A stretch of DNA of 64,000 nt from Pseudomonas sp. LBUM920 (GTDB lineage: Bacteria; Pseudomonadota; Gammaproteobacteria; Pseudomonadales; Pseudomonadaceae): contig NZ_CP027762.1 of the NCBI RefSeq assembly GCF_003852315.1, positions 2,585,501 through 2,649,500 of the forward strand, in the 5' to 3' direction. This document shows positions 45,311 through 54,301 of the stretch, piece after piece (the first letter of the stretch is position 1; each line of letters starts with the position of its first letter). Both the position numbers and the translations under genes were made by a program. A model generated the notes under the pieces. That model was given only the letters and a program-made list of their open reading frames with translations. It was not told where the DNA came from and did not search any database.

Positions 45311-46057
45311 TCAGGGCCGATAGAGGTGCGCGTGGCCTGCACGGTACAGCGAGGATTCACTGAAGCTGTCATTCGCCAGCACCCGCCCGACCACAATCAG
45401 TGCCGTACGCCGAAAGCCTTTAGCCGCCACTTTCTCGGCAATATCACTCAGCGTACCCACCACCCAATCCTGATCTGGCCACGTCGCCCGGTGCACCACG
45501 GCAATCGGGCAGTCTGCGCCGTAATGCGGCAGCAGCTCGGCGACGATCTTGGACAGATGATTAACCCCCAAGTGAATCGCCATGGTCGTGCCGTGGCGCG
45601 CCAGGCTGTCGAAGTCTTCACCGGCCGGCATGCTGGTTTTATCCGCATAGCGCGTCAGGATCACACTCTGGGCGATATCCGGCAGGGTCAACTCCGTCTC
45701 CAGCAACGCCGCACACGCCGCCACCGCCGTGACGCCCGGAATGATCTGGAACGGTATGCCCAACTCGCGCAAGCAGCGAATCTGCTCGCCAATCGCCCCG
45801 TACAGGCTGGGGTCGCCGGAGTGCACGCGCGCCACATCCTGGCCCTTGGCATGGGCAGCCTTGATCAGGTCGATGATCTGTTCCAGGTGCAATTCGGCGC
45901 TGTTGACCACCTGTGCCGCCTGATGACCTTCCAACACCGCCGCTGGCACCAATGAGCCGGCATAGATGATCACCGGGCAACTGCGGATCAACCGTTGGCC
46001 TTTGACGGTAATCAATTCCGGGTCGCCGGGGCCTGCGCCGATGAAGTAGACGGTCAT
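45311..46057 (-). CDS. cobM: Precorrin-4 C11-methyltransferase
   Basis: A 248-aa tetrapyrrole methylase of the aerobic B12 pathway, adding the C11 methyl to precorrin-4. Motifs are VYFIGAGPGDPELITVKGQ (N-terminal family loop), VARVHSGDPSLYGAIGEQ, and GIPFQIIPGVTAVAACAALLETELTLP, the last typical of CobM. The ATG at 46057 has an AGGAA box; a longer frame adds ten residues without a good start. It is last gene of the cbtB-cbtA-cobE-cobM unit, 69 bp after cobE. Confidence 0.95.
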   Translation of the reverse strand: MTVYFIGAGPGDPELITVKGQRLIRSCPVIIYAGSLVPAAVLEGHQAAQVVNSAELHLEQIIDLIKAAHAKGQDVARVHSGDPSLYGAIGEQIRCLRELGIPFQIIPGVTAVAACAALLETELTLPDIAQSVILTRYADKTSMPAGEDFDSLARHGTTMAIHLGVNHLSKIVAELLPHYGADCPIAVVHRATWPDQDWVVGTLSDIAEKVAAKGFRRTALIVVGRVLANDSFSESSLYRAGHAHLYRP

Positions 46058-46126
46058 GGGAATTCCTGTTGAAAAACGGGCGAGCATGAAGATTGCTCAT
46101 GATCGAGAAGGGCAATTATCGGGTTT

Positions 46127-46519
46127 TTAGTCAGCGCCGGCCAATGCAAAGGTGGCCTGGGCGACTTTTTTGCGCGTGATCAGCAGGTGGGCGGGGCGGT
46201 GGGAGAGCTGTTCAGCCAGGGCCAGGGCGGCACTTTCGGCGATGCCGTAACAGCCGGTATGGGCAAACGCGACTGCCGATCTGTGACTGAGGCGCGGTTC
46301 AAACACCGCCAATTGCGTTGCGCTGAAACACCGCAACGGCAGGTTCAACATGTGCGCCAGGGCAAGCAGCCCCGGTTCATCCCGTTTGCGGTCGATACTG
46401 GCCAGCGCGGTGATGCGCTGGCGCTCGATACCGCCCTCGGCCAGGGCGGCGTCAAACAGGCCGAGCAGGGTGTGAACATCGCACCCGCGCTGGCAACCCA
46501 GCCCGACCACCAGCGTCAT
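46127..46519 (-). CDS. cobE: Cobalamin biosynthesis protein CobE / CbiG C-terminal domain
   Basis: A 130-aa protein equal to the C-terminal domain of CbiG. VVGLGCQRGCDVHTLLGLFDAAL is the signature start; ASIDRKRDEPGLLALAHMLNLPLRCFSATQL and TGCYGIAESAAL follow. It overlaps cbtA by 4 bp (ATGA), so translation is coupled. The exact biochemical role of CobE is unsettled; it is tied to corrin ring contraction steps and here sits directly before cobM. Confidence 0.92.
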   Translation of the reverse strand: MTLVVGLGCQRGCDVHTLLGLFDAALAEGGIERQRITALASIDRKRDEPGLLALAHMLNLPLRCFSATQLAVFEPRLSHRSAVAFAHTGCYGIAESAALALAEQLSHRPAHLLITRKKVAQATFALAGAD

Positions 46520-47223
46520 GCCGAGTATTGATCGTCGCGGTTGCGGCGAAACAGCCAGGCGCTGATCAGACCCAGTGCCAGCCAGAACGCGACGTTGGTC
46601 AGTTGCGAGGCGATCTTGAACTGGGCTTCCAACGCTTCTGGAGCCAGCATCGAATGCACTTCAGGTTGCGGCGCGCCGATCACATGCGGCACGGCCAGGA
46701 TCGCCACGCCCAGCCCTTTGAGCAGCCAATTGCGACCAAACACCAGCAGCGCGATACCCGCAGCCGTGGACGCCGCCGTGCCGATCCACCAGATCTGCCG
46801 CTGCGCCAGGTCGGCGGCAGCGGTGCCCGGCAACTCCGGTGGCAGGCCCAGGGTGGGCGCCAGTACAAACGTCGCGTAACCGGCCAAGCCCCACAGCAGC
46901 CCTTGAGCGGTGCGGGTTGGCGCGCGCAAGGTGTAAAGGCCGGCCAGCATCAATGCGAAACCGACCGCAACCACCAAGTTACCGCCAGTGGTGGACAGCA
47001 CGCGCTGCCAGCCGTTTTCCGGCTCCCAGGCTTCGGCGTCGTGGGTGTGAGCGGCGGCGCCTTCAGCGTGCACATGGGGCACGACTTCGGCAGCGGCCGG
47101 TGCGTTTTCAAAGGTTTCCGCCTGCAGAATCAGCGGGGCGACCCAGAAGCTTTGCAGCAGAGTCAGCAGCAGGGCGGCGAGCAAGCCGGTGAAGCCTGCG
47201 GTTTGGGCTATGCGCTTGATCAT
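46516..47223 (-). CDS. cbtA: CbtA-type cobalt transporter subunit
   Basis: A 235-aa integral membrane protein of the CbtA family. About five hydrophobic segments are visible, with a His-rich periplasmic loop after the first helix (VPHVHAEGAAAHTHDAEAWEPENGWQR) suited to metal capture. GLAGYATFVLAPTLGLPPELPG is a family block. The ATG at 47223 is the plausible start, with GAG upstream. It lies 11 bp after cbtB behind a cobalamin riboswitch, which supports a cobalt uptake role; that role for CbtAB rests on such comparative evidence. Confidence 0.93.
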   Translation of the reverse strand: MIKRIAQTAGFTGLLAALLLTLLQSFWVAPLILQAETFENAPAAAEVVPHVHAEGAAAHTHDAEAWEPENGWQRVLSTTGGNLVVAVGFALMLAGLYTLRAPTRTAQGLLWGLAGYATFVLAPTLGLPPELPGTAAADLAQRQIWWIGTAASTAAGIALLVFGRNWLLKGLGVAILAVPHVIGAPQPEVHSMLAPEALEAQFKIASQLTNVAFWLALGLISAWLFRRNRDDQYSA

Positions 47224-47234
47224 GTCGGCAGGTC

Positions 47235-47423
47235 TCAGTGGCACGGGAACGCGGCGCTGTGGCGGGTATCGTGGGCAGCGTTGTGCACCGCCTCGATATG
47301 CGAGAAACCGGCGAAATACACCAGGCACGCGCCGAGGATCGACGCACCGATGGCGGCGGTCAGGCGTTGGCTCAGGGTGGCGGTGCTACTGGCGGAGTGC
47401 GAGGTGCTGCTGATGATCGACAT
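47235..47423 (-). CDS. cbtB: CbtB-type cobalt transporter subunit
   Basis: A 62-aa one-helix membrane protein. The Ser/Thr-rich start is followed by the helix IGASILGACLVYFAGF and the His-rich tail HNAAHDTRHSAAFPCH, which is the CbtB signature and likely binds cobalt. The ATG at 47423 has AAGGGA upstream. A long open frame upstream crosses the riboswitch and is not coding. It is first gene of the riboswitch-controlled unit and pairs with CbtA. Confidence 0.93.
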   Translation of the reverse strand: MSIISSTSHSASSTATLSQRLTAAIGASILGACLVYFAGFSHIEAVHNAAHDTRHSAAFPCH

Positions 47424-47463
47424 GGGCGCGTCCCTTCGGGTTTCGGGGTGAAACGAGCGCATG

Positions 47464-47492
47464 AAAACCCTGCGAGCCGGGCACGCAGGGTT
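47464..47492 (-). terminator. Attenuator-like hairpin between riboswitch and cbtB
   Basis: On the minus strand AACCCTGCG and CGCAGGGTT form a perfect 9-bp stem with a 9-nt loop, followed by TTCAT (four consecutive U including the stem end). It lies 40 bp before the cbtB start and after the aptamer. It could be the expression platform. Confidence 0.6.
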
Positions 47493-47534
47493 CTGAACAG
47501 CGCCCGCCCACCGCGGGTTTGTTATCTGAAATTT

Positions 47535-47715
47535 TTCGGGCCGGTCTCCGGGCTTGCGAGGGACGCTGGGTCTAAAAAGCATCGCCTTCCCATGCCGTAC
47601 AGGCACAGTGGTTATGACGCTTCGCTCGCTTACCGTTGCGGGGGCAGCACCGGACTTCTCATGCGCAGGCATAAGTCACCGGTTTCCCGTTTCACCCTGT
47701 GAAGGGCACCCGAAA
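47535..47715 (-). ncRNA. Cobalamin riboswitch of the cbtB-cbtA-cobE-cobM unit
   Basis: Read on the minus strand, the B12-box GCTGCCCCCGCAACGGTAA lies at 47632-47650, and the 3' element AGCCCGGAGACCGGCC at about 47538-47553, both diagnostic of the adenosylcobalamin aptamer. The 5' side (GGTGCCCTTCACAGGG) begins near 47715. Cobalamin binding should switch off the cobalt uptake and corrin genes downstream. The hairpin at 47464-47492 suggests transcription attenuation. Confidence 0.93.
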
Positions 47716-48156
47716 CAAGGTGTGTAGGAGAGCATGGGGGTGGGAGGGGAGTCAAATGGGATGTTTGGTGTACATATCCGTTGCTGCGGTCACGGCCACT
47801 TAGGGTTCCGCTCTTACAGCGGGTCACTTTTGGCAAACGCCCCAAAAGTAACCAAAAGGTCTTTGCCCCACCACTCGGCACCTCGCTTAGGCTCGGTGTG
47901 CCCTCACTCCGGCTTGAATCCGTGGGCCGCCGCGACGGGCCATCCATGGCCCAACACGGCTAACCCGGCGTCCTGCCGGGTTACCCACGGATTCAAGCCT
48001 GCGTTCGGCCAGCGTGGTTGACGGGGCCTGTCAGATCAAAGTCAAAAGCAGATCAAAAGCAGAGCACGGCGGCCTGAAAGCCGACCTGAGTGGTTGAAGC
48101 AAAAGCGGATCAAAAGCACAGCAACACATCTGTATCTGATGCACTGCGATCCAAAT

Positions 48157-48243
48157 GTGGGAGCGGGCTTGCTCGCGAAGGCGGTGGGTCAGTTAGCTCA
48201 TGTGTAGCTGACACACCGCCTTCGCGAGCAAGCCCGCTCCCAC
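48157..48243. repeat. REPIN in composite element B (first)
   Basis: GTGGGAGCGGGCTTGCTCGC and its exact inverted complement enclose a spacer whose own ends (GAAGGCGGTG / CACCGCCTTC) extend the dyad. Equivalent to the REPIN at 3814. Confidence 0.9.
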
Positions 48244-48295
48244 AAGTTGACCGAGTTCAGCCTCCACCACCGCAGTGCATTGCTTTTGCTTTTCT

Positions 48296-48380
48296 GTGGG
48301 AGCTGGCTTGCCTGCGATGCAGGCACCTCGGTGTGTCAGGTACACCGGGTTGATGCCATCGCAGGCAAGCCAGCTCCCAC
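48296..48380. repeat. REPIN in composite element B (second)
   Basis: GTGGGAGCTGGCTTGCCTGC and its exact inverted complement flank ~45 bp. Equivalent to the REPIN at 3948. Confidence 0.9.
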
Positions 48381-48777
48381 ATTTGATTGAGTTCAGCCTC
48401 CAAGATCAGGCCGGCTGTCAGGCCGCCTCGCGTCCGCTTTTGATCTAACCACTCAGGTCGGCTACCAGGCCGCCGTGCTCTGCTGTTGATCTTGATCTGC
48501 TTTTGACTTTGATCTTAGGCGCCCCGTTAAACCACGCTGGCCGAACGCAGGTTTGAATCCGTGGGTAACCCGGCAGGACGCCGGGTTAGCCGTGTTGGGC
48601 CATGGATGGCCCGTCACGGCGGCCCACGGATTCAAGCCTTCGTTCGGGCACACCGAGCCTAAGCGAGGTGCCGAGTGGTGGGGCAAGAGCCCTTTGGTTA
48701 CTTTGGGGCTTTTCCAAAGTGACCCGCTGTAAGAGCGGAACCTATAGCCGCCGTGACCGCAGCAACGGATGTGTACA

Positions 48778-48850
48778 CCAACCAACCAACCAACCAACCA
48801 ACCAACCCAACCCAACCCAACCCAACCCAACCCAACCCAACCCAACCCAA
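48778..48850. repeat. (CCAA)7(CCCAA)9 simple repeat, G4-capable on the minus strand
   Basis: Seven perfect CCAA units (48778-48805) pass straight into nine perfect CCCAA units (48806-48850). The minus strand therefore reads (TTGGG)9(TTGG)7, telomere-like and able to form G-quadruplexes. It begins at the last base pairs of composite element B and ends 40 bp before the cobW riboswitch. Confidence 0.97.
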
Positions 48851-48889
48851 CCCCATCATTGACCATCCCCCACGCACTGCGTAGCCTTG

Positions 48890-49071
48890 CACCCTCGAGG
48901 TTCTTCGGCCCACGCCGAAGCTAAGAAGGGAACGCGGTCCAAGCCGCGGCTGCCCCCGCAACTGTAAAGGGTTCAACTGCCTGCCACGCCACTGCCATTA
49001 ACCCATGGCGGGAAGGCGCAGCCAGCGCCGGTCGCAAGACCCGCAAGCCCCAAGCCAGGAGACCTGCCTCG
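48890..49071 (+). ncRNA. Cobalamin riboswitch of the cobW-cobN-chlI/D unit
   Basis: Diagnostic parts in order are AAGCTAAGAAGGGAACGCGG on the 5' side, the B12-box GCTGCCCCCGCAACTGTAAA (48949-48968), and the 3' element CCAAGCCAGGAGACCTGCC (49050-49068). It lies on the plus strand, 107 nt before cobW. Cobalamin should repress cobW and the chelatase genes. Together with the riboswitch at 47535-47715 it makes a divergent, doubly controlled B12 locus. Confidence 0.95.
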
Positions 49072-49155
49072 TAACCGATTTTCTACTTCAACCGGGCGGG
49101 GTGATCCGGTGACGAAATCCGCTCCTGCGCGCCGCCGCAGGGCCTATCGTCCCGT

Positions 49156-49175
49156 ATGCCCGCCCCAAAGGGCAT
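49156..49175 (+). promoter_or_regulatory. Hairpin covering the cobW ribosome-binding site
   Basis: ATGCCC (49156-49161) pairs with GGGCAT (49170-49175). The AAAGGG ribosome site at 49167-49172 is inside the loop and 3' arm, six bases before the ATG. This fits a translational expression platform for the riboswitch upstream. Confidence 0.6.
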
Positions 49176-49178
49176 CCG

Positions 49179-50246
49179 ATGAAAACACTGGCCAAACTCC
49201 CCGTCACCATCGTTACCGGCTTTCTCGGCTCGGGCAAAACCACCTTGCTGCGCCACATGCTCGACAACGCCCAGGGCCGTCGCATCGCCGTGATCGTCAA
49301 CGAGTTCGGCGAGTTGGGCATCGACGGTGAAATCCTCAAGCAGTGCTCCATCGGTTGCACCGAAGAAGAAGCCAACGGCCGCGTCTACGAACTGGCCAAC
49401 GGCTGCCTGTGCTGCACCGTGCAGGAAGAATTCTTCCCGGTCATGCGCGAACTGGTCGCCCGTCGCGGCGACCTCGACCACATCCTCATCGAAACCTCAG
49501 GCCTGGCCCTGCCAAAACCGCTGGTGCAGGCCTTCCAGTGGCCGGAAATCCGCAGCGCCTGCACGGTTGACGCCGTGATCACCGTGGTCGACAGCCCAGC
49601 CGTGGCCGCCGGTACCTTCGCCGCGTTCCCGGACCAGGTCGACGCCCAGCGCAAACTCGACCCGAACCTGGACCACGAGTCGCCACTGCACGAACTGTTC
49701 GCCGACCAACTGGCCAGCGCCGACCTGGTGATCCTCAACAAGTCCGACCTGATCAGCCCTGAAGACCTGGCCCGCGTGCGCCTGGAAGTCGCCGAAGAGC
49801 TGCCGCCCGCGGTGAAAATCATCGAAGCCAGCAGTGGTCGCCTGCCACTGGATGTGCTGATTGGCTTGGGCGCCGGCTCCGAAGAACACATCGACGGCCG
49901 CCACAGCCATCACGATCATCACCACGACGGTGAAGACGACCATGACCACGATCACGATGCCTTCGACTCCATCTCCATCGACCTGCCGCAAGCCGACGAA
50001 GCGCTGCTGCTCGACGCCCTGACCCAGCTGGTGGTGCAACACGGCATCCTGCGCGTCAAAGGTTTTGCGGCAATCCCGAACAAGCCGATGCGCCTGTTGA
50101 TTCAAGGCGTGGGCACGCGTTTCGACAAACATTTCGACCGCGCCTGGGGCGCCGACGAAGCACGCATCACGCGCCTGGTGCTGATCGGCCAGGAACTGGA
50201 TGCGGCGGGTCTTGAAGCGCAACTGCGCGCCGCCCTCAGCGTTTAA
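49179..50246 (+). CDS. cobW: CobW GTPase (cobalt chaperone for B12 synthesis)
   Basis: A G3E-family metallochaperone GTPase of 355 aa. The Walker A is GFLGSGKTTLL (residues 14-24); the metal-binding CxCC is in NGCLCCTVQEEF; the guanine-specificity motif is LNKSDL. A His/Asp-rich insert (HSHHDHHHDGEDDHDHDHD, about residues 242-260) should bind metal. The protein is thought to hand Co(II) to the CobN-containing chelatase. It is first gene of the rightward unit behind the riboswitch, with AAAGGG before the ATG and only 3 bp to cobN. Confidence 0.95.
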   Translation: MKTLAKLPVTIVTGFLGSGKTTLLRHMLDNAQGRRIAVIVNEFGELGIDGEILKQCSIGCTEEEANGRVYELANGCLCCTVQEEFFPVMRELVARRGDLDHILIETSGLALPKPLVQAFQWPEIRSACTVDAVITVVDSPAVAAGTFAAFPDQVDAQRKLDPNLDHESPLHELFADQLASADLVILNKSDLISPEDLARVRLEVAEELPPAVKIIEASSGRLPLDVLIGLGAGSEEHIDGRHSHHDHHHDGEDDHDHDHDAFDSISIDLPQADEALLLDALTQLVVQHGILRVKGFAAIPNKPMRLLIQGVGTRFDKHFDRAWGADEARITRLVLIGQELDAAGLEAQLRAALSV

Positions 50247-50249
50247 CCC

Positions 50250-53200
50250 ATGCACCTGCTCAGGACCCAGCCCGGTGGTTTCGTCTCGGACGACAATATC
50301 GCCGACTTAGGCCAAACCCCCGCTGAACTGGTGATCCTGTGCAGCGGCGACTCCAGCCTGGCGCTGCTGGCCGAAGCGGCTCAGCAGCTGCCCGACGACT
50401 ACCCCAGCGTTCGCCTGGCCAACCCGATGCAGGTGCAAAACCATGCCTCGGTCGACCTGTACGTCGATGAGGTGCTGCGCCACGCCAAGGTCATCCTGAT
50501 TTCGCTGCACGGCGGCATCGGTTATTGGCGCTACGGCATTGAACGCCTGGTGGAGCTGGCCGAGCGCGGCGTGCAGCTGATTCTGGTGCCGGGCGATGAT
50601 CGCCCAGACCCGGAACTCAGCGGCTTGAGCACCGTAGATGCTCAAGCGCGCGATCGGCTCTGGCACTTCCTGCGCCAGGGCGGCCTTGGCAATGCGCTGG
50701 ATTTCTATCGCTGCCTGGCGAGCAGCTACCTGGGCCGCGACTACGCCTGGTCCGAGCCGCAAACCCTGCCGCGCACCGCGATTTATCACCCGCACAAAGC
50801 CAATGCTCGCCTCAATGATTGGCTGGCGGACTGGCAGACCGATGTTCCGGTGGCGGCGGTGCTGTTCTACCGCTCGCATTTGCAGGCGGCCAATACCGGT
50901 TTTATCGACGTGTTCTGCCAGCGCTTGCAGGCGGCAGGCCTCAACCCGTTGCCGATGGCGGTGGCCAGTCTGAAAGAGCCCGGCTGCCTGAAAGTGGTCG
51001 AAGACTTGCTGGATGAAGTGCAGGCGGCGGTGATTCTGAATACCACCGGCTTTGCCCAATCCAGCCCCGAAGCGCCGCACCTGCGCCCGTTTCGTCGCAA
51101 TGTCCCGGTGATCCAGGCGATTTGCGCCCAGGACAACCAGCCCGGCTGGGAGGCCAGCGAACAAGGCCTCGGCCCGCGCGACCTGGCCATGCACATCGCT
51201 CTGCCGGAGCTGGACGGGCGCATCATCAGCCGGCCGATCAGCTTCAAGGACCTGGCCTGGCGCAGCGAGCGCAGCCAGTCCGACGTGGTGTGCTACCGCG
51301 CCGCGCCCGAGCGCATGGATTTTGTCGCCGAGCTGGCACGGCGCTGGGTCGAGCTGGCGCGGGTGCCGAATGCACAAAAACGTATTGCGCTGATCCTCGC
51401 CAACTACCCGACCCGTGACGGCCGCATCGGCAATGGCGTGGGGCTGGACACGCCGGCAGCAGCGCTGAATATCCTGCGCGCGCTGCAAGCCGAAGGTTAC
51501 CCGGTGCCGAGTGAGTTGCCCGACAGCGGCACCGCGCTGATCCATGAACTGCTCGGTGGCGTCACCAATGACCTGGACAGCCTCGACCTGCGCCCGTGCC
51601 ATCAAAGCCTGGGCCTGGACGACTACGAGGCAATGTTCAAACGCTTGCCCGAGGCCAATCGCCAAGCGGTCATGGAGCGCTGGGGCACGCCGCACAACGA
51701 CCCGATATGCCGCGACGGGCGCATGATGATCGTCGGCCTGCGCCTGGGCCAGACCTTCGTCGGCATCCAGCCCGCGCGCGGTTATCAGGTCGACCACAGT
51801 GCGGTGTACCACGACCCGGACCTGGTGCCGCCGCACGGCTACCTGGCGTTTTACTTCTGGTTGCGCCACACCTACGGCGCCCACGGCGTGATCCACGTCG
51901 GCAAGCACGGCAACCTCGAATGGCTGCCGGGCAAAGGCGTGGGACTGTCGGAAAATTGCTGGCCCGATGCGCTGCTGGGGCCGCTGCCGAACATCTATCC
52001 CTTTATCGTCAACGACCCGGGCGAGGGCGCCCAGGCCAAGCGCCGCACCCAGGCGGTGATCATCGACCACCTGATGCCGCCGCTGACCCGCGCCGAAACC
52101 TACGGCCCGTTGCGCAACCTTGAGCTGTTGGCGGACGAGTACTACGAAGCGCAATTGCTCGACCCGCGCCGCGCGCTCGAACTGCAAAAAGACATCCTCA
52201 AGCTGGTACGCGAAACCCGTATCGACCAGGAACTTGAGCTGGATAACGACGCCGACGCCGCAATCTGGCTGCCGCGCCTGGACACCTACCTGTGTGACTT
52301 GAAGGAGTCGCAGATCCGCGACGGTCTGCATATCTTTGGCGAGTCGCCCGACGGCCGCTTGCGCATCGACACCTTGTTGGCCTTGCTGCGCATTCCGCGC
52401 GGCGATGGCCGTGGCCCGCAATCGAGTTTGCTGCGCGTATTGGCCAAGGCCTTCGAGCTGGGTTTTGACCCGCTCGATTGCGCCCTGGCCGAGCCCTGGA
52501 CCGGGCGCCGACCCGAGGTCTTGCAAAAGATCGATCAACAGCTGTGGCGCACCGCCGGTGATACCCGCGAGCGCCTGGAGCTGTATGCCGCGCGTTTGAT
52601 CGAACAGGCGCTGGAAGGGCCGCTCGAGCAGCTTGAAGAGCCCGGCTGGGAAGACGTCAAGTCGGTCATCGAGAGCCTGCGCATCGTCGTCGCGCCGCGC
52701 CTGGACGCCTGCGGGCCGGCGGAAATGCGCGGCTTGCTGGATGCCTTGAGCGGTCGCTTCGTACCGGCCGGCCCCAGCGGCGCGCCGAGCCGTGGACGCC
52801 TGGACGTGCTGCCCACCGGGCGCAATTTCTTCAGCGTGGATGTGCGCAACCTGCCCACCACCACGGCCTGGCGTATCGGCTTCCAGTCCGCCAACCTGAT
52901 CCTTGAACGGCACCTGCAGGACCACGGCGATCACCTGCGCCAGCTTGGCCTGTCGGTATGGGGCACCGCGACCATGCGCACCGGCGGCGACGATATCGCC
53001 CAGGCCATGGCGCTGATAGGCGTGCGCCCGGTCTGGGCCACGGGCAGCCAGCGCGTGGATGACTTTGAAATCCTGCCGATCAGCCTCCTGGACCGTCCGC
53101 GCGTTGACGTAACGCTGCGCGTGTCCGGGTTCTTCCGTGATGCCTTCGCCAACCTGATCCGCCTGTTCGACGCGGCGGTGCAGGCGGTGGCGGCGCTGGA

Positions 53201-54011
53201 TGAACCGGATGACATGAACCCGCTGGCGGCCAAGGTGCGCAGCGAACGTGAGGCACTGCTCAGCGCCGGTCTGGATGAGAGCGCCGCTGCAAAACAAGCC
53301 GGCTGGCGCATCTTCGGCGCCAAACCGGGGGCTTATGGCGCAGGCGTCCAAGGCGCGATTGACGCACGGCTGTGGCAGAGCCGCGAGGATTTGGCCGAGG
53401 TCTACTTGAACTGGGGCGGCTACGCCTACGGTGGTTCCGATGAAGGCACCGCCGCCCGCGAACAGTTCGCCCAGCGCCTGAGCCAGGTGCAGGCGGTCTT
53501 GCAAAACCAGGACAACCGCGAGCACGACCTGCTCGATTCCAATGACTACTACCAATTCCAGGGCGGCATGCTCGCCGCCGTGGAAACCCTGAGCGGCGAC
53601 AAGGCCGCCAGTTACCATGGCGACCACAGCCAGCCGGACTTGCCCAAGATCCGCACCTTGAAGGAAGAGCTGAACCGGGTGATCCGTGCCCGCGCGGCCA
53701 ACCCCAAGTGGATCGAAGGCGTGAAGCGCCATGGCTATAAAGGTGCGTTCGAAATGGCCGCGACGGTAGACAACCTGTTCGCGTTCGATGCCACCACGGC
53801 GCTGATCGATGATCACCAATACGCTTTGCTTGCCGACGCTTACCTGCTTGACGCTGACACCCGAGCCTTCGTGCAGCAGCACAACCCTGACGCGTTGCGC
53901 GACATGACCGAACGCATGCTCGAAGCCCAGCAACGTGGCCTGTGGCAAGAACCCGGCGCATACCGCGAGGCGTTGGAAAACCTGTTGCTGGACATAGAAG
54001 AAGACAGCTAG
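50250..54011 (+). CDS. cobN: Cobaltochelatase large subunit CobN
   Basis: The substrate-binding and catalytic subunit that inserts Co(II) into hydrogenobyrinic acid a,c-diamide, 1253 aa, normal length. Family blocks include LILVPGDDRPDPEL, AVIHVGKHGNLEWLPGKGVGLSENCWPDALLGPLPN-type sequence (around 51888-51990), and GTATMRTGGDDIAQAMALIG near the C-terminal third; the end ALENLLLDIEED is typical. The start follows cobW by 3 bp. Its ATPase partners in this window are the ChlI/ChlD-type proteins at 54302-55956, not CobS/CobT, so the enzyme is a hybrid chelatase. Confidence 0.96.
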   Translation: MHLLRTQPGGFVSDDNIADLGQTPAELVILCSGDSSLALLAEAAQQLPDDYPSVRLANPMQVQNHASVDLYVDEVLRHAKVILISLHGGIGYWRYGIERLVELAERGVQLILVPGDDRPDPELSGLSTVDAQARDRLWHFLRQGGLGNALDFYRCLASSYLGRDYAWSEPQTLPRTAIYHPHKANARLNDWLADWQTDVPVAAVLFYRSHLQAANTGFIDVFCQRLQAAGLNPLPMAVASLKEPGCLKVVEDLLDEVQAAVILNTTGFAQSSPEAPHLRPFRRNVPVIQAICAQDNQPGWEASEQGLGPRDLAMHIALPELDGRIISRPISFKDLAWRSERSQSDVVCYRAAPERMDFVAELARRWVELARVPNAQKRIALILANYPTRDGRIGNGVGLDTPAAALNILRALQAEGYPVPSELPDSGTALIHELLGGVTNDLDSLDLRPCHQSLGLDDYEAMFKRLPEANRQAVMERWGTPHNDPICRDGRMMIVGLRLGQTFVGIQPARGYQVDHSAVYHDPDLVPPHGYLAFYFWLRHTYGAHGVIHVGKHGNLEWLPGKGVGLSENCWPDALLGPLPNIYPFIVNDPGEGAQAKRRTQAVIIDHLMPPLTRAETYGPLRNLELLADEYYEAQLLDPRRALELQKDILKLVRETRIDQELELDNDADAAIWLPRLDTYLCDLKESQIRDGLHIFGESPDGRLRIDTLLALLRIPRGDGRGPQSSLLRVLAKAFELGFDPLDCALAEPWTGRRPEVLQKIDQQLWRTAGDTRERLELYAARLIEQALEGPLEQLEEPGWEDVKSVIESLRIVVAPRLDACGPAEMRGLLDALSGRFVPAGPSGAPSRGRLDVLPTGRNFFSVDVRNLPTTTAWRIGFQSANLILERHLQDHGDHLRQLGLSVWGTATMRTGGDDIAQAMALIGVRPVWATGSQRVDDFEILPISLLDRPRVDVTLRVSGFFRDAFANLIRLFDAAVQAVAALDEPDDMNPLAAKVRSEREALLSAGLDESAAAKQAGWRIFGAKPGAYGAGVQGAIDARLWQSREDLAEVYLNWGGYAYGGSDEGTAAREQFAQRLSQVQAVLQNQDNREHDLLDSNDYYQFQGGMLAAVETLSGDKAASYHGDHSQPDLPKIRTLKEELNRVIRARAANPKWIEGVKRHGYKGAFEMAATVDNLFAFDATTALIDDHQYALLADAYLLDADTRAFVQQHNPDALRDMTERMLEAQQRGLWQEPGAYREALENLLLDIEEDS

Positions 54012-54093
54012 CGTACGAGCACCGACTGTTGTCGCGAGCAGCTTTGTTGTGGCAAGCAGACATGTGGCGATCGGGCTTGTGGCAAGCGGGCTT

Positions 54094-54231
54094 GTTGTGG
54101 CGAGCGGGCTTGCCCCGCATTGGGTCGCTAAGCGGCCCCAAAACCGCACGCCCGGTTCTTTCAGAAAAACCGCGTTGTTTGTATTAGGGCTGCTTCGCAG
54201 CCCAACGCGGGGCAAGCCCGCTCGCCACAAC
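54094..54231. repeat. REP-type inverted repeat between cobN and chlI
   Basis: GTTGTGGCGAGCGGGCTTGCCCCGC (54094-54118) is exactly inverted at 54207-54231. A further hairpin (GGGCTGCTTCGCAGCCC, 54187-54203) lies within the loop. Upstream, 54028-54093 holds several decayed tandem copies of the same GTGGCAAGCGGGCTTG unit. It fills the 290-bp gap inside the cob unit and may reduce read-through. Confidence 0.88.
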
Positions 54232-54301
54232 GAGCGCTAGCCACGATAAGCCCGGCCACCTCAGGGGATTGCCTGTGCCGCAGAATTTAACGAGAACTTG
54301 C

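Larger units (their letters stand above)
47767..48779. repeat. Composite ~1-kb palindromic intergenic element, copy B
   Basis: Second, better preserved copy of the element at 3424-4431, in the same orientation. Terminal inverted repeats of about 30 bp are clear: GGTGTACATATCCGTTGCTG at the left is matched by the complement of CAGCAACGGATGTGTACACC at the right, with one mismatch. The two ~300-bp arms and two core REPINs follow the same order as in copy A, with scattered base differences. It separates the two riboswitch leaders. No transposase or credible ORF is inside, so mobility, if any, would need help in trans. Confidence 0.9.

Noticed and set aside
47238..47702. Plus-strand ORF across the cbtB leader
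   Set aside because: It crosses the cobalamin aptamer and cbtB antisense; the minus-strand riboswitch and gene explain the region.
48462..48866. 134-codon frame encoding a Gly-Trp-Val-rich repeat protein
   Set aside because: The repeat peptide is only the translation of the CCCAA/CCAA tract and the palindromic element; there is no ribosome site or family match.
50307..54230. 1307-codon open frame on the minus strand opposite cobN
   Set aside because: It mirrors the high-GC codon pattern of cobN, has no recognisable domains and is dominated by Arg, Gln, His and Val as expected for an antisense shadow.
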